Source of the DNA: Cyclina sinensis | Taxonomy: Eukaryota; Mollusca; Bivalvia; Venerida; Veneridae | Assembly: GCA_012932295.1 (NCBI GenBank) | Contig: JAAONU010000001.1 | Location: 4,797,104-4,861,103 of the forward strand | Length of the DNA: 64,000 nt | Direction: 5' to 3' | Part shown: piece by piece, positions 25,701 through 37,425 of the stretch | Layout of the letters: each line of letters opens with the position of its first letter | Position numbering within the stretch: the stretch's first letter is position 1 | Notes under the pieces: generated by a model | The model's input: the letters and a program-made list of their open reading frames with translations, nothing else | Databases searched by the model: none | Told to the model about the DNA's origin: nothing | Position numbers and translations under genes: made by a program

Positions 25701-26589
25701 TGTTTGATTTAAACATTTACCTTAAACTAGTTTAAGCTATTCAAACTTGAAAAAATATCTCTGTATGCCATTATAATTAAGCAATATTTTTTCTGTTCAA
25801 GACTTTGGAATGATGAAAATATATTTCCAGAAATATATAATGTTTTTCAATAGGTAAGAGTGAACAGTGTTAATCCAACCGTGGTGTTGACAGAAACTGG
25901 TTAAGAGAGAAACGTCTGCACCTGGAGTTGCACAGGCTATTCTGAAAAAAATACAAAATGGTCGCATTGCAGGTAAAACGTATATTCTTCATTCATAGAA
26001 TATTTCAGATGATTAATATCTAACTAAATATGTACAAAGCTTTCTAATTGGAATTTAGTGGAGCAAGAATCAAAACGTTTTTCTTTAAATAAGTCAACGA
26101 CAATGCACTATACAGTATTTTGAACAAGACTTCAGAATAGGTTCTGTGTACCGGTTTCTGACATTTAGCAGTTCCTTGAAACTGCAACTCGTTTTTGTAT
26201 TTGCACTAATCCAACAACAGTTTTAAAAGTAATACACTTTTGAGATATGGAAAACCGGCATAAAAATAAAGTAAAAACTACTGTTTTTAAGTTATCCGTT
26301 GTTCATTCATATATAATTTGTTCATTTTGAATGTGTTAAGTTTATGGAAATAATTATTTCAGGTAACCTTAAACTGGTTGTTATACAATATGTGCTACCA
26401 AACTTACAGGATCGTGCATATTTCCATAAAAGGAATATTTTGATCTAAAGTATCTATATACAGAACTCATTATAAATTTAGAAAAATTAATGAAACACTT
26501 TTTTTATTCAGAAGAAGATATTGTGAATGCTATTGTGTTTCTCCTTCTAACTGTAAAGCCTTTCTTACCAGTATAGAGCCAAGCACATG

Positions 26590-27094
26590 TACATTTACTC
26601 TGACCTTGCTCCAAACTATAAAGCTTCAACTTGGGCATCTTTCTAGATTCAGCAGGGTTAGCCCATAGTTTTGGTGTTACTTTATGTCAGACGAGTCTGC
26701 AGCTGATCGTGTCTTAGTTTGCCCTTCATTCAAAGCAACGTACATTCAGCACCATTTGATGCTCTATGCAGAGTAATATCACCCCATCTGAAAAGTTAAA
26801 ACTGTACTTTAATGTGGGATCTATGACACGGTATCCTTAGCCCAAACGAAAAAGATGTGTGTCTAGTGGCATTACTAACTTAATTTGCCTACTCATTTTT
26901 TATATAATATCTATTAGTTAATTACTAAAAAGCAACAGAACAATAAAAATAATTAATTGTCTGACAGAATAAACGTTTAGTTCTAAAAAGCATTTAAAAT
27001 GATCCATTTTACAATTTACAATTTTACAGTTTTTAAAAACATTACATCTCTTTGTCATGGAAGTTTCCAAATAAAGTCATAACTTTCCAATTTT
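26590..27094. other. no gene recognised
   Basis: AT-rich sequence between the DCXR-A relic and the left end of the CACTA-like element. It ends in TTT, the proposed target duplication. Confidence 0.45.
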
Positions 27095-27725
27095 CACTGC
27101 GAAAAATACACCAATATACGGAAGTGTACGATCCCGTATTTTTTAGATATACGGACATATACGGGACGTATTCGCATAATATACGGACATAATATACTAA
27201 TCCGTATTCGGAACATCGGGTATACGGAAACTCCGTATATTTGTCACTACAAATGCGGATTTCCGTATTCTTTCAATATACAGGTATGTATATGTGTCCG
27301 TATATTTGTTATATACGCACAGTACAAAACCCGTATTTCAACCATATACGGGCTATAACAACATATAGTTTACTAGTATACGGAGGATATACGGACTTGT
27401 ATTTTTATAGAATACGGGAAAGCTAAAAATCGTACATGATGCATATACGGGATAGAATACGGACTATGTATACTAGAGATATACGACGAATATACGGAAA
27501 TGTATTTTCATAGAATGTGGACATGCTTTAAAGCGTATATGACACATATACGGGGCAAGAATACGGACTTTGTATACTGCAGATATACGTAGGAAATACG
27601 GAATTGTATTTTCAATGAATACGGGAAAGCTAAAAACCGTACATGACATATATACGGACTTATTATATTACATATACGGATCAAGAATAAGGACATGAAA
27701 TATTACAGGATACGGGAACCAAATA
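27095..27725. repeat. left subterminal region of the CACTA-like element
   Basis: About 630 bases contain many copies of the octamer TATACGGA in both orientations, separated by 15-40 bases. Because the motif is repeated in both directions, the strand can fold into many short hairpins. Confidence 0.85.
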
Positions 27726-28527
27726 TAGACAGATAATATACATGTACATGATGTGCGGGATCATTATATGTAGTTACTACTAATTTCCATAACGGACTAG
27801 TTAAGATCCTCATCGTATCTACTTGAAGCATACGAAAAAATATAGACCTGCAATGTCTGAGAGAACGGTAGGAAACATACCTTTTTTAACTAGATATACT
27901 GACAGTAAGTTTACTTTGGCGTACACGAGATATGCCATCAGCATGATAAAAAATAACTGAGTAGCTTGTTAAGGATGAGGAATTGAACAAACAAAAGTAA
28001 TTCAAATTAGTTTTGAATTTAATGAATAGTATTTTATAAACAAGTTTATCAATAAATGTAATATGATCATAAAAGAGTAACAATCAATAATAAAACCAAG
28101 CATATTGCAATGATAAGAACATAACTGAAATCAATCTTGAAGTTATGCAAACAATGACTAGTGAACCTTAGCCACTTAAAAACATATATTCAAGTTACAA
28201 TAACATATGTAATATCAAAGATTTGTCAGCTTATTATCCCATTGGTATTGTTTCATACGTTATCGTTAATCAATAGAAATCCAAGTGTCACTGTATGTGT
28301 ATGTAGTTACGGGTCATTGTTTAGCTGTACTACATATAAATGAGAAATATTTTTTTTACATCTTATAAAAACTATGTAGGAGTGTCACTTTTACTTGCTA
28401 CGATCACAGCTTAAATATAAGACCAAGTTTCAAGTGCACAGATAAACATACTAAATTATTGGATTATTGTGAGTTATTTCACTGTTTCTAACACGGACAT
28501 ACATTTACAACATGCATTTCATAAAGT

Positions 28528-28648
28528 TTTATTCTTTTTGTTCTTTTATTCTGCTTCATTGTCTTGTGGCTGTGACTTTTTCTGGGACTCGTGGAAGACT
28601 CGCATCTGTTCCTGCAGCTCTGCAATGGCATCATGAAGGTCCATTTGT
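28528..28648 (-). CDS. candidate small-protein terminal exon inside the CACTA-like element
   Basis: On the minus strand, an acceptor (TTTTCAG, complement ending at 28649) opens an exon reading MDLHDAIAELQEQMRVFHES..., rich in Glu, Gln and Lys and compatible with a short coiled helix. It stops at TAA (28548-28546), with AATAAA at 28550-28545 and 28533-28528. The upstream candidate exon at 31660 ends 'ATG AG' before a strong GTAAGT donor, and joining the two keeps the frame, giving a 35-residue product if no exon lies between. No homology is recognised. This may be a passenger gene of the transposon or chance. Confidence 0.35.
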
Positions 28649-30689
28649 CTGAAAATACAAAATGATAGTATTGATTTTGTATTTTAATTAATTTTCAATT
28701 ATTACTTTTAAACATTTACTGTCCGTGTTTGATCGCTTTTGCATAAACAATTGTATTACCTATTTGGAAATTGTTATTGTCATGGAAAGATGCTGGAATG
28801 ATTAAGAGTTGTATATTTCATCAATTAATTACTTTCATTCTTACAATTGTTTGTTGTTTGTTTGTTTTGTTAAGGAACTAGGAACAGGATGTTACACATT
28901 TTATAATTTCATTACCAGTGCGTCTTATATAATCATATTTTGTCTTTAATTAATAAAATCTTTAATTTTCTTAATCTTGATTTCGATCATGAAATAATTG
29001 CTAATCTGTGGTTACTTATCTAATTGCCGACATTTGTGAATGTTTAACCAAATAATCAATTATCTATCAGGGCTTATTCACAGAATTATTCCGTCTCACT
29101 TATCTCTTAATATGCAAAAGATTTACCGAAATGTCGGTAACATGATTTTATGTAGTAAAAAGAGGGAAAATATTGTAACAATAAAAATACTGTATGTACC
29201 CATATAGGTGATAAAGTAGGTGTGAAAAGGCATGCTGGGGTACACTGCTGATCATAGAAAGGTGCTAACGACACGTGTCGGTCGTTAAATAGGATATAAA
29301 TTTGTCTCAGCAAGTAATTATAAAATATGTGTTTGTCATGCAATTATCATTATAAAAATTATTACAAATGATTCTAAAATTTTATAATCATAGTTACTTG
29401 TTCGCACTTAAAATGACACCGAAGGAAGTAATATATTCAATGATTGTGGCTTGATCTTTGATTTAAATCGGTTTATGATCTAATAACGGCAATGTATTAA
29501 AATGAAAACACATTTAAAATATATAAAACTTTTACAATATACCGCAACACATCAATACTCGATACATCACTTATTAATATATTTTATATACAACCATATA
29601 TTTATAGAAATTGCACAAATACACCAATTAATATCGGTCATCAAAGGTGCTTTTCACACCAACTTTATCACTATCTCAACTATATAAAATTACCAACAAT
29701 ATTCTTTAGGTACCGATTTCTCTGGGTTTTTTACTATAGGAACGTTGAATGTTATTGTTTTGAAATCTATTAATAGTAACAAGTAACTGATAAGAGATAC
29801 AGGTAACTTTTTGAAGGTTGGCAAAAACATGGCGGTTGATAAAAATGCAAAACACAGTAATTTTGTAATTACAGTTACTAAGTCATTTTTCATCAAATAA
29901 TTCAATATTTTATATCATTTAAAAGGTCTGTAAACTCATATTTTACATATTTAAAACATAATTGTCAAAACTGTTCACTTATATTTGTAAATGGTTAAAC
30001 ATAGTGCATCTGAGCTGCTAGAAAAATGCTGAAATGACAGGTATAAATTAGTTTAGTTTTCTTCTTTAAAAGCAAAAATTCAAAATCTGCTTATATTTTC
30101 AAAATATGAATTTAAAGAGCTTTCAAATGATATAAGAATCTTGAAATTCGGCTGACAAAGAAAAAAGTTATCTAGAGTTAAAAATTCTGCTGCTATAAAA
30201 TGTATATAAATATTGGTTCTCTTTGCCAACCAGTAGTTCAGCTATATTTTGGTAACAGGTGCGTGTGATGTCATCTGTCAATGTGCCTATATAAAATCAT
30301 GAAATTATTTACCAATTATGAAAGAAAATTGCCGTCATAAAAAAGCGATAATTTGATTATTTTGGTATTCAAGAGAGAAAGTCTTGTTTTTATTCTTCTT
30401 TTCATTTAAATTTATCATTTGATATAAATCTAATGACCAGCAGTACTCTTATCATCATATTCTGTTTAAAAGTAATAGAATTCAATTCAAAACATAAATC
30501 AAAAGAGTAATCTTGTTTCAAAAAATAAAATCAATTTCTAATTTTCATATTTAAAGATCATGTATGTACACGTTCCTGATAATGTATTATTTTTTCACGA
30601 ATATATTGTGGATTTCGACGTTGATTCAAAGATTAGTAAGTGAGAATGTTCTCAAATGTCAAAGTAAACAGAAGCATTCGCAGTGTTAC

Positions 30690-30800
30690 AATAGTTTCAG
30701 TTTATTGGCAATCAGCAGCACGACAACAACAACAACAAACTTTATTAGCAAATCGACATAACACATGTCTTTGGCTAATGCACAGTGAAACATTTTTACA
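30690..30800 (-). repeat. possible LINE 3' end (minus strand)
   Basis: Read on the minus strand, GCTAATAAAGTTTGTTGTTGTTGTTGTCG resembles a LINE tail ending in a simple repeat (TTG)n. No LINE coding sequence was recognised next to it. Confidence 0.25.
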
Positions 30801-31076
30801 AATATAGTTCATGTGCAACACACACATATAAACAAAAAGATAGATATGGTATCCATTAACATGTAATTTGAGTTTATAATGGGAATGTAATAAACGAAAT
30901 ATGTATTTATTAAATAGTGTTCCTTATATGATTCGCTTTTGTCAAAAATTTACAAATTCCTAAAATGTTTTTCTTCTTTTTCGACAACATAAGATTTGTA
31001 AATTTTCTAAGATCGGGCCATGCAAATTTTGGGAGGTAGGTATCTCGAATAAGCAATACATTTGCCTTTGGCCATT

Positions 31077-31080
<4 letters not shown>

Positions 31081-31112
<32 letters not shown>
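31081..31112. repeat. (CA)16 microsatellite
   Basis: Uninterrupted CA dinucleotides inside the CACTA-like element. Cys/Val-rich minus-strand frames across it are artefacts. Confidence 0.95.
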
Positions 31113-31114
<2 letters not shown>

Positions 31115-31659
31115 AAACAAAACTAATAGCAATGACAATCACATGCACTAAAGTACAAGTATACAGATAATAAAAAAAACATTACAAAATCTTTTTACTT
31201 TGAGATGACGTTAATGCATTGAACTTTTGTTTAGTAGACCATGAACACTGACCTAAGTGTTTGAATCTTATACAGCTGTATCCTGAGCAACATAATATAA
31301 AATTATCTTCAAATTCTACTGTTTCTTTATTAGATACCTTACACAATCTTTTATCTCTTTCTACATTATTATACCTTCCTAATTCTATTTCTAAGGTATT
31401 TGAACATAATGAAACTTTTCATCTGAATACATCTAAATATTTTTCAAAACAAAATTCAGTTTAATATCTGCAAAAGGAATTTAATTTTGACGTTGAACAA
31501 CAATTTACCGGCTTTGCAATTTACCGAACTTACACCCGTTTAAAAACAGAAGCATACAAAAATCATCATAAGCCATTCATTACAGGGCATGGTCAAGCAT
31601 TTGATTCCAAGCATGAGTTCAGTAAAACTGAACAGTATTATACAAAAAAATTGACTTAC

Positions 31660-31880
31660 CTCATTTTACTTTCAAAACGACAAAGTCTTCAATAAAAGGC
31701 AATTTTTGAGATATGAATTGCTGAAATCTGCTTCTTCCATTTCGCGCCCAAAGAAATGATTGGATAGGTGAACACAAGCTACACTTGATTGGTGCAATCT
31801 GATCACATGAAATAAACCCACGCTTCCTTTGATTGGTGGCATTGATTACATTGAATAAACCCTCGCTACCTTTGATTGGG
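31660..31880 (-). promoter_or_regulatory. CCAAT-box cluster and first-exon candidate (minus strand)
   Basis: Four ATTGG motifs (31759, 31788, 31832 and 31875), i.e. CCAAT on the minus strand, are spread over 120 bases, the last three within a 43-44 bp tandem repeat. Downstream on that strand lies ATG (31664-31662) followed by AG and a consensus GTAAGT donor at 31659. Arrays of CCAAT boxes at 30-45 bp spacing are typical of NF-Y-driven promoters. No TATA box was seen. Confidence 0.35.
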
Positions 31881-34312
31881 GCGATCTGGTCACATGGTAT
31901 GTGCCTTGTTACACTGACTAGTACAGTATATTTCTCTTTCTCGTCTTGGGGAAATAATTTTTTATAATAATAAATGAAACTTGATGAATATGGATTTCTT
32001 GGTTGGTGTTGTCGCATAAATACCCTGGTATCTCGATCCACCTGCGCAAAAATATTTATCTTGTAGGGCTAGTCTTGAGAAAAATACAACCTATCATTGC
32101 AAATAATAAAATAAAAAACGAAGACTTTAAACACCTCTGACTTTGTGTGATGCCTAAATTATGATAATAACTGAGTGAACCTCTTTCAATATAAACTGTT
32201 AGCCTTTAAAAGCTGTTTTTAATGTATGAATATTGATCATTACCGAAGATCTTATATCTGCTTCTGAAGTTATAGCGCACCAGGGCTTAAATTTGTATAT
32301 TAAAGCCCTGAGCGCACATACAGACCGTTCCATAACTGATAAATTGAACGCCGCCATTGTCAAGGTCACGTGACTGTCCGCCATTAAAAGGCTGCTTAAC
32401 TTTGCTGTGATGCCTAAGTCTCGTAAAACATTGTATAACTTTAGCACATTTCAAGGTGGCATGCTGTCTTTTATCGCGAGAATTTTGTGACAGCATTTTA
32501 TTGTATTATTACTTTTTTGTATGTTTTATTCCTGAATTGAACATATTATTAACTTGAATTATTAAAAACATGAAAGACGGTGAATAAAGACCATCGACCA
32601 TTCAAAATTAAAGATTTAGTTGTGTAAAACACATGTAACTGTTCCTTTTCAAAAGTTGAAAATATGATTTCAATTATTTGAACACCTCTGAAAGTTTACA
32701 AAATGGACAAAATGACAATATTAAACATTTTGCTCATCAACCGCGTGTTGATTTAGAATGTTAACTAAAACTTGTTTTATTCTATGATACAGTTTCAAAC
32801 AATACTTGACAATAAAAGTGCATTATTTAGCACTTCTATTATTATCACACTCTTTTGTCTTTCGCGGTGTCCTGTGGTGAAGGGATGTAGTTACGTAATA
32901 TGGGGGTGACATACTGGCTTTGTTTTGATAAGTCACCGTTAATTGTCATTGTCGGTGTTCCTTGATCAGTCACAGTAAAACACTTTAGTTAACAAATTTT
33001 GCTCTTGAGAAAATGCCTGAAGGCTATAACACATGGTCTTCAATTGTTCCTGGTTGTTATATAAAATTTAGCATCTACTGCTGAATGGACCTTTTCTCTA
33101 ATATTTACTTTTTTCATTTCGGATTTTTGTATGTGCAAAATATTGATATGTACAGCATTTGAGTTTATGTATGCAGAAAAAAATAATAGCTTTAATGCAC
33201 ACGTTTGTGAGATATTGATATTACAAATAATACGTTTTTCTTTCTTTTTGCTTATTTCTAATATCATTGTTGGTATATTTAATGTACTACGGAAAACAAA
33301 AACAAAATATGACACCCATGTAACTGTACCTTTCTATTCAGATTTCTTTTAAAGATAGAGACATGTACTTCTTAAAAGCAGTTTTTCGTGAAATTTTGAT
33401 AAAAAAGAAGAATTAATCTACCGGAGAATATCACAAGAGCTTAATTTAACAGTTCATCAGAATGAGATGTTATCTATGATTCGTCTAAGTAAATTGTTAC
33501 TGTAAATTGATTATTCGTTCTATATGTTAATTGATAATTGATATCTCAAAACAAACAAAACTTTTTGTTTATTGTTATAACATACGGCAAACAGTTTAAG
33601 CTAGTTTAATGTTATGAAGCTGTTTGACTTTCTGAAGCAAAATCTTAAATGTTGTATTACTGGCTTAAATTTCTTTGCTGTTTATAAGTAATCATGCTTC
33701 ATCATAGGTGAAAAAAAGATGTGTAACAAAAAACATGACAGTTTAGATCTGCATGTTCGATGTAATCAATGCAAAGGCAAACTAATTATTTCTACAGAAG
33801 GTCTTTTTAAGAATGATTGAACCCGCTACTTTTTGTTTAATTTTTAAAAGTCATTATGGTTTAATTTTCCTTCAAAAAGACAGAAGCATAAGCAGACCTA
33901 AGTCGAAAGAGCACATTTTAAGTGTAAATAACATCACCATAGAATACTTCCAATCGCAATATTGTTTTAAGAAAATAAAGTACATCACTGTTGCGCAATA
34001 TTAGATCAGCCAGCAAAGAAAATTTTTAACGAGAGGCACGGTTTGATTAAATTTAGTTAAAAACTTGAAAACCCTGCTGTGAACTATGATCCATATCCGG
34101 CTTTAATAATTCAATACTGCAATTTGGTTAAGACAATAAAGCACATCACTGATCATCTTGGAGATAGAAATCAGAAAATAGACACAGGCAGATTTATTAA
34201 AGTTAAGTCGGTTTCATTTTAATTTCGTTTTCAAGTTTGAGACGCCTGCATTGGATTTTGATATATATCCGGCATAAAATCAAGAGTGGAATTTAGTTTT
34301 GACAGAACCCCG

Positions 34313-34372
34313 CCGCCCCCCCCCCCCCCCCAAAAAAAAAAAAGAAAAAAAGAAAAAAAGAAAATCAGACAC
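34313..34372. repeat. poly-C / poly-A low-complexity run
   Basis: About 17 C followed by A-rich sequence with scattered G. It is a simple repeat, and sequence accuracy may be poor here. Confidence 0.8.
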
Positions 34373-34489
34373 ACATTATTCATTATTACAAAAAGAAAAC
34401 ATTTTGCTATAAAAAGATCCTTAGTTTCAACTAGTAATTATAACTCTATATATCTGTAACTGTGTAACTATGACCGATATTATTTTTGT

Positions 34490-35321
34490 ATTTTCAAATA
34501 TACGGAATGCTGTATTCGAGTAATATACGGACTTGCAAGCACACTCCCGTATTTCAGGAATATACTGAAAAAGTATTTCAAGTTTCTCTTATTAGTAAAT
34601 ATACAGAAACCCTTATTTGAGCAGTATACTGACTTTATTTGATATGCCGTTTTATTCAATTATAATCTAAATAATCAAATAATTGTTATAATAATTATTA
34701 CTTTTCCAGTTTACAGATACATTTCTTATTTGTTGACTTCTCAATCAGTAGTTTTCTAGAGATGTTCCTTCTTGAAAATAATGACCTCCGAACCATTTTA
34801 CATATTTCCAAATTTTTAAGCATACGGAATGCCGCATTCGAGTAATATCTGGAAAAAAACTATCGTGTCTTAGACACATAATAGGTTCCATTACTTACAA
34901 ATTTATAGAACACAAGATTTGAGCGGTATACTGACACCCGTATTTCAGTATATACGAAAAGTACATTGATTCTTGTTTTCTTAACTTTCAAATAAAGGGA
35001 GATATGTAGTTTAGCAGTATACGACTGTTCATTTATATGCAGTCTTTTTAGATTCACGTATTTGTAAGAATACGGGATGCCGTATTTTAGTAATATACGG
35101 ACTTATTATGACGTTCCCGTATTTTAGAAAAATACGGACACCGTATATCTAGTTTTCCGTATTTTGTTAGTATACGGAACACCGTCTTTTGGTCATATAC
35201 GGATTTGCTGGATATACGACACCGTACACCTCCGTATTTTATGTTTTCCGTATTTTTACCCGTATATTAATGATATACGGAATTCCGTACACTCCCGTAT
35301 ATCTACATATTTTTCGCAGTG
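34490..35321. repeat. right subterminal region of the CACTA-like element
   Basis: About 830 bases contain many TATACGGA/TCCGTATA motifs. A longer phrase (CGGAATGC.G.ATTCGAGTAATAT) recurs at about 34504 and 34824, with a more diverged form near 35072, so this end has also grown by duplication in units of roughly 250-320 bp. Confidence 0.85.
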
Positions 35322-35924
35322 TTTATACATAAAAAATTTTGGTGAACTTGTTGACCAAATCATTGCAATGGCCAGATTTCTAAACGCAAACATACTTTGA
35401 CATTTCGGTGTTGTTAACAGTTTTTGTTGATTTTTTGGGAAGTAGATTAGAACTTGTAGTTTCATTGATAGAACATCTTTCAGTCTCGGTGGGAATCTGC
35501 CGATCCCATATCATGCACTTGAACATGTTTAAAATGTATGTTAAATTCACTTCATACATTTTCATGTATTTTGTGCTCATATTTTTTATTCATTGTATTG
35601 TCTATAGAAATAAACATGTTTTATACCATAATTTCTGGTTTACTACTATGTATACTTCTTTACTTTATGTAAATACCTTAGCTGATGCTTTTTTTGTGCC
35701 TCTCAGACCAAGGTGCACACAATTGTTGAACCATAATGCGTTCAATATTGACTTTATTTCCACCGATAACCCCTTATTATAGAGGAGGTTCACTTCTTCG
35801 TCAGTGATCATTGGCTGCAAAAGGCTTGTTTCCTTTTCCTTGTGTTTGTAATACCCTTTTGTTAGGATTTATATCAGTGGTGTTAAAACACTCCACTCAA
35901 ACTTAGGTTATAACATAGACCACA

Positions 35925-36613
35925 TCAATCGATATTAACTCAATTTGTCTTTGAAAGGTATTGCCAGATTAAATCTACATTCAGGGCAGAACCTATAAAC
36001 CTAGAAAACTTATTAAGTATTTATAACAGTTTAGATTTTTTTCTGATAATGATAATGTAGTGTATTGGTGTTTGTTTTTATTTGCATTTCATCTTCTAGC
36101 TAGAAATTCTAATCCAGTTCTAACTTCAAAACACTATATTGAAAAGGGCGTTTTTTACATGAGGATAACGTTCTTTATCTTAAAGACAACATTTTAGTTA
36201 GAATTAATTCGTTTAAAACTATACAATTTGGTGGAAGGGAGATAATTTGCCCTTTGCCGAACATACCAGATAGAAGGTTATGTCCCTTCTATCTTTATGA
36301 AAATTTATGTAGCCTGAATATTCATAGACATGATGGAGCTCTGTTTACTCTTCAAAATGGATATTGTGTCACCTTACGACTATTGCAGAACAAATTAAGG
36401 CATTGCATAAGTAATTAAATTCGAATTAAATCCCAAAGTTTTTTCTACTCATTCATTTCGAAGAGGTTTACGACCCTAGCCTTTCAGTTGGATATCCTAC
36501 CTGAATATATACATTTATTTGGAGACTGGAAATCTGAAGCTTACACAAGTTGTTTAGACTTTGGTTGGTCTGATAAATATAAAATTCTGAAACAAATATT
36601 TGATGCTGTTTAG
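35925..36613 (+). pseudogene. tyrosine recombinase remnant (Crypton/DIRS-type)
   Basis: Conceptual pieces in shifting frames match the YR domain of animal Crypton/DIRS-like recombinases: 'LKGIARLNLHSGQ' (35950), 'NSFKTIQFGGREIICPLPNIP' with following 'LCPF' (about 36205-36280), 'THSFRRG' containing the catalytic His-x-x-Arg (about 36447-36465), and 'FGDWKSEAYTSCLDF' near the C-terminus (about 36518-36562), ending at TAG. Several stops and at least two frameshifts are present. The residue aligned with the second tyrosine of the usual YxxY appears to be Cys. It is inactive. It begins about 600 bases right of the CACTA-like element. Family naming is from motif memory. Confidence 0.6.
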
Positions 36614-37425
36614 TTTTTTCAAGAGATTTAGCATTAATTATTTTCATTGCATACGTAATATGTCACATTCTGTCTGACTCGATTGCCAGATATGTATCTG
36701 GTAAAAAAGGATAGTTTTAGAGTAAGATACTGAAATACTGATTGAGGAATACTACAGTAACAAGATCTATTGTGTATTCAAATAGAGGAAGAAATGTTTC
36801 TTTCATCAAAGTTTTTATAGAGCACTATTGTGAGATTGCTGTTTGCAGTATTGAGCTTGTATGTATTGCCCGTGTGTCTGTGTACATGACTACAATTAAT
36901 TTAACTGGCATACAGGATTATTTCTTAAAGAAATAGCTTTGTGTAACTGTTAATAGAATACGTGTCTACTTTGGCTACTGGTACAAGTTTGCATGGTTTG
37001 AAATTAACCAATTCCTCGTGTTTGACTTCGTTTTATAAAAAAAATTAAACGGTATAAAATAGTACAAGTAATATAAAATCTGCTCCGACATTTTCATAAA
37101 ATTCCTACAATTATTGCTGAAGTGATGCTCTACGCGATTTTGGAAGTAATTTTGTATCAAATTGTTGATTTATGACATAATACGGATAAATATTTGTGAG
37201 TTAAAATACCATTAAAGTTGTACGTAAATTACCAAATACTTTACGCTCCATCTAACACTGCCCGTCAGACTCTACAATTATAGATAAACTGAACACAAGA
37301 ACACATTGCCAAGCCAACTAATTTTAATCATATGTATGGATATTAATACATTAATACATATAGAATACCTATTGGAAATTCAACTATAGAAGCATAAGAC
37401 AGAAAATGGATAACCATTAAAAACA
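36614..37425. other. no gene recognised
   Basis: AT-rich sequence between two transposon remnants. Open frames are short and featureless. Confidence 0.4.

Larger units (their letters stand above)
23088..26580 (+). pseudogene. DCXR: DCXR-A: broken dicarbonyl/L-xylulose reductase copy
   Basis: Exon 1 (23088-23139, MDSYFSGKKVIVTGAGR) and exon 2 (23402-23498) are nearly identical to those of DCXR-C. Exon 2 lacks one base near 23444, which shifts the frame into TAG at 23452-23454. Exons 3-5, which carry the NNAA motif and the catalytic Ser/Tyr/Lys, are absent; instead there are about 2 kb of diverged repeats. An exon 6 relic (25854-25972, starting VRVNSVNPT) has an extra base and an in-frame TAA at 25902-25904. 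An exon 7 relic (from 26512, 'EDIVNAIVFLL') decays after about 15 codons. Splice signals of the surviving exons remain. It cannot make an active enzyme. Exon 2 differs from DCXR-C at only a few positions, so the decay is fairly recent. Confidence 0.85.
27726..34489. other. interior of the CACTA-like element
   Basis: AT-rich. Apart from the small-protein candidate, the CCAAT cluster, the CA repeat, a possible LINE tail and a C/A homopolymer run at about 34313-34370, no gene was recognised. The minus-strand frame at 32041-31661 (126 codons) overlaps the CCAAT repeat and has no domain. Confidence 0.5.
27095..35321. mobile_element. CACTA/EnSpm-like DNA transposon, about 8.2 kb, probably non-autonomous
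   Basis: The left end reads CACTGCGAAAAATAC and the right end is the complement of CACTGCGAAAAATATG. Just inside, both ends carry ATATACGGRAGTGTACG. The element is flanked on both sides by TTT, fitting the 3 bp target duplication of CACTA-type elements. Both ends have long subterminal regions packed with TATACGGA/TCCGTATA, as in CACTA elements, whose transposase binds subterminal motifs. No open frame inside exceeds about 126 codons and no DDE/D transposase was recognised, so it probably depends on a relative elsewhere. The superfamily call rests on ends, target duplication and architecture, not on a protein. Confidence 0.75.

Noticed and set aside
30910..31148. Frames rich in Cys-Val (also 62842-63107)
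   Set aside because: Translations of CA microsatellites.
31661..32041. 126-codon minus-strand frame in the CACTA-like element
   Set aside because: It contains the tandem CCAAT repeat, has no domain, and ends exactly at a splice donor that favours a different frame.
35256..35782. 124-codon + frame and its antisense at the right end of the CACTA-like element
   Set aside because: The antisense frame runs across the subterminal repeat border; the sense frame is hydrophobic AT-rich translation without a domain.
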